Below are positions 62,001 to 64,000 of a stretch of DNA of 64,000 nucleotides, in pieces; the stretch's first letter is position 1, and every line of letters starts with the position of its first letter. The position numbers were made by a program, and so were the translations under genes. The DNA lies in assembly GCA_029961685.1 (NCBI GenBank), contig JARWKL010000002.1, forward strand, positions 23,032,908-23,096,907, written 5' to 3'. Under the pieces are notes generated by a model that ran no database searches, had not been told where the DNA came from, and worked only from the letters and a program-made list of their open reading frames with translations. This stretch comes from Aristolochia californica. Its lineage: Eukaryota > Streptophyta > Magnoliopsida > Piperales > Aristolochiaceae.

Positions 62001-64000
62001 ACAACCCCTAATAATAAGCATGGTGGAATTTTACAGGAAAGGGACTTCTAACTGATCCTAACAGACTTTAAGTGTAGTGGATATGCATGCCAGAAATATT
62101 GTTGACGATGCAAGTGGACCTAATGGTCCAAAAATTTCAAGGAGTCGAAAAAATCAAATTCGCAAGGGGTTGGATATGTACCAGAGCAAAACAACCCACT
62201 ATTTGCCTATCCTTAAAAATCACAGATACTTTTTGGAACTGTTACTCTCAGGATTTGTGCATTTCCATTTTGGTTGTTCAGATTTGTTTTCAGATACAAA
62301 CATGAGTTTTCACTGTTCCATTTTTCTCGTAAACATAAAAGATGTATGGCATAACAAAATGAAATTTTAGAGTTCATGTATGAAAAAAAAATTGAAAATT
62401 ATTTGACTCACTAAAGATGAACTCCAAGGTTTTTTTATCCATGTTTGGGAAATTCCACTAGTACAACCCCTAATAATAAGCTTGGTGGAATTTTATAGGA
62501 ATGGGACTTCTAACTGATCCTAACATGCTTTAAGTGTGGTGAATATGTATGCCATAAACATGTTGAGGATGCAGGTAGACCTAATGATCCAAAAATTTCA
62601 AGAAGAAGAAAAAATCAAATTCTCAAGTGGTTGGATATTTACCAGATCCAAACAACCCACTTTTTGCCTATCCTTAAAAATCACAGATACTTTTTGGAAC
62701 TGTCTGTCTAAGCATTTGTGCATTTCCATTTTGGATGTTCAAATTTTTTTTTAGATCCAAACTTTATTTTTCACTCTCCCATTTTTCTCGTAAACAAAAA
62801 AGATGAAAGGCATAACAAAATGAAAAATTTAGATTTCATGTATCAAAAGAAATTTGAAAATTATTAGACACACAAAAAATGAACTCCAAGGTTATGTTAT
62901 CCATCTTTGGGAAATTCCACTAGTACAACCCATAATAATAAGCATGGTGGAATTTTACAGGAAAGGGACTTCTAACTGATCCTAACAGACTTTAAGTGTA
63001 GTGGATATGCATGCCAGAAAAATTGTTGACGATGCAAGTGGACCTAATGGTCCAAAAATTTCAAGGAGTCGAAAAAATCAAATTCGCATGGGGTTGGATA
63101 AGTACCAGAGCAAAACAACCCACTATTTGCCTAACCTTAAAAATCACAGATACTTTTTGGAACTGTTACTCTCAGGATTTGTGCATTTCCATTTTGGTTG
63201 TTCAGATTTGTTTTCAGATACAAACTTGAGTTTTCACTCTCCCATTTTTCTCGTAAACAAAAAAGATGTAAGGCACAACAAAATGAAAAATTTAGAGTTC
63301 AAGTATGAAAAAAAATTTGCAAATTATTTGACACACTAAAAATGAACTCCAAGGTTATGTTATCCATGTTTGGGAAATTCCACTAGTACAACCCCTAATA
63401 ATAAGCTTGGTGGAATTTTATAGGAAAGGGACTTCTAACTGATCCTAACATGCTTTAAGTGTGGTGGATATGCATCCCAGAAACATGTTGAGGATGCAAG
63501 TGGACCTAATGATCCAAAAATTTCAAGGAGTAGAAAAAATCAAATTCCCAAGTGATTGGATATTTACCAGAGCCAAACAACCCGCTTTTTGCCAATCCTT
63601 AAAAATCACACATACTTTTTGGAACTATCTCTCTCAACATTTGTGCATTTCCATTTTGGATGTTCAGATTTGTTTTCAGATCCAAACTTGAGTTTTCACT
63701 CTCCCATTTTTCTCGTAAACAAAAAAGATGTATGGCATAACAAAATGAAAATTTTAGAGTTCATGTATGCAAAAAAAATTTGAAAATTATTTGACTCACT
63801 AAAAATGAACTTCAAGGTTTTGTTATCCATGTTTGGGAAATTCCACTAGTACAACCCCTAATAATAAGCTTGGCGGAATTTTATTGGAAAGGGACTTCTA
63901 ACTGATCCTAACATGCTTTAAGTGTGGTGGATAGGCATGCCAGAAACATGTTGAGGATGCAAGTGGACCTAATGATCCAAAAATTTCAAGGACTAGAAAA
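54227..64000. repeat. Satellite domain 3: homogeneous long-type (L) monomers, about 463 bp
   Basis: Twenty-two units start here (54,227 to 63,924), all carrying the L insertion GTGCATTTCCAT or a one-base variant and the linked L differences, including TTTGACTCAC or TTTGACACAC in many units. Spacing is 461-463 bp, except for a 449-bp unit at 54,227. The right part is organised as an octamer higher-order repeat. The array runs off the right edge of the window in mid-unit. Confidence 0.95.
56064..64000. repeat. Octamer higher-order repeat, about 3.70 kb
   Basis: Units a-h start at 56,064, 56,526, 56,987, 57,450, 57,912, 58,375, 58,837 and 59,300. An extra near-copy of h starts at 59,763. The series then repeats at 60,226, 60,688, 61,150, 61,613, 62,074, 62,536, 62,998 and 63,461, and a third copy begins at 63,924. 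Offsets are 4,161-4,163 bp across the extra unit and 3,698 bp without it. Diagnostics: a has GGATAGGCATGCC with AAGGACTAG; c has CACGCTTTAAGTGCGG; e and g have AACAGACTTTAAGTGTAGTGG with AAGGAGTCG; h has CCCAAGTGATTGG. Within the octamer, d-e resembles f-g, offset 925 bp. Confidence 0.92.

Noticed and set aside
1..64000. CENP-B box as a centromere signature
   Set aside because: I saw no match to the TTCG....A..CGGG core in the consensus. A centromeric location remains possible but is not shown by sequence; CENH3 ChIP would be needed.

Overview
The whole window is one uninterrupted, head-to-tail satellite DNA array. I find no protein-coding gene, RNA gene, transposable element or unique-sequence segment. 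The landmark GTGGTGGATATGCAT (or a close variant) recurs 142 times in the same orientation from base 217 to 63,924. Spacing is about 448-456 bp in the left half and about 460-465 bp in the right half. This organisation, together with the A+T-rich, A-tract-loaded sequence, points to eukaryotic nuclear heterochromatin. A flowering plant is my best guess from monomer style, but nothing here proves the taxon, and I do not recognise the family by name.

Layout. Domain 1 (1-35,618) consists of short-type (S) monomers of about 452 bp. Domain 2 (35,619 to about 54,030) interleaves S monomers with long-type (L) monomers of about 463 bp. Domain 3 (about 54,030-64,000) is purely L. L differs from S by a 12-bp insertion and by a linked set of small differences downstream of it: CTCTCCC for CTCCCCC, GATGTAAGG for GATATAAGG, GTTCATG for GTCCATG, and TTTGAC for TTTCAC. 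Three monomers in domain 2 (starting 40,961, 47,344 and 53,777) are S in front and L behind, so they carry visible S/L junctions.

Higher-order structure changes along the array. The left 20 kb holds long diverged paralogous blocks (1-3.2 kb pairs with 13.4-16.6 kb; 4.6-6.9 kb pairs with 15.3-17.6 kb; 3.2-4.6 kb pairs with 18.0-19.8 kb). There is a visibly recombinant monomer at 2,798-3,244. A hexamer higher-order repeat (HOR) of about 2,713 bp occupies 22.1-27.9 kb. A dimer of about 925 bp occupies 43.25-46.0 kb, and an almost perfect 1,378-bp trimer duplication lies at 51.0-53.8 kb. An octamer of about 3.70 kb fills 56.06-64.0 kb, with one monomer additionally duplicated. Five strongly shortened monomers (323-422 bp) carry internal deletions, most with short microhomology at the junction.

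Function. Nothing supports a coding role. The monomer lengths are mostly not multiples of three, so no frame continues from unit to unit, and the many short open frames are repeated by-products of the monomer. The biological content of the window is a record of satellite amplification: local duplications of 1, 2, 3, 6 and 8 monomers, unequal exchange, microhomology deletion and replacement of one subfamily by another.
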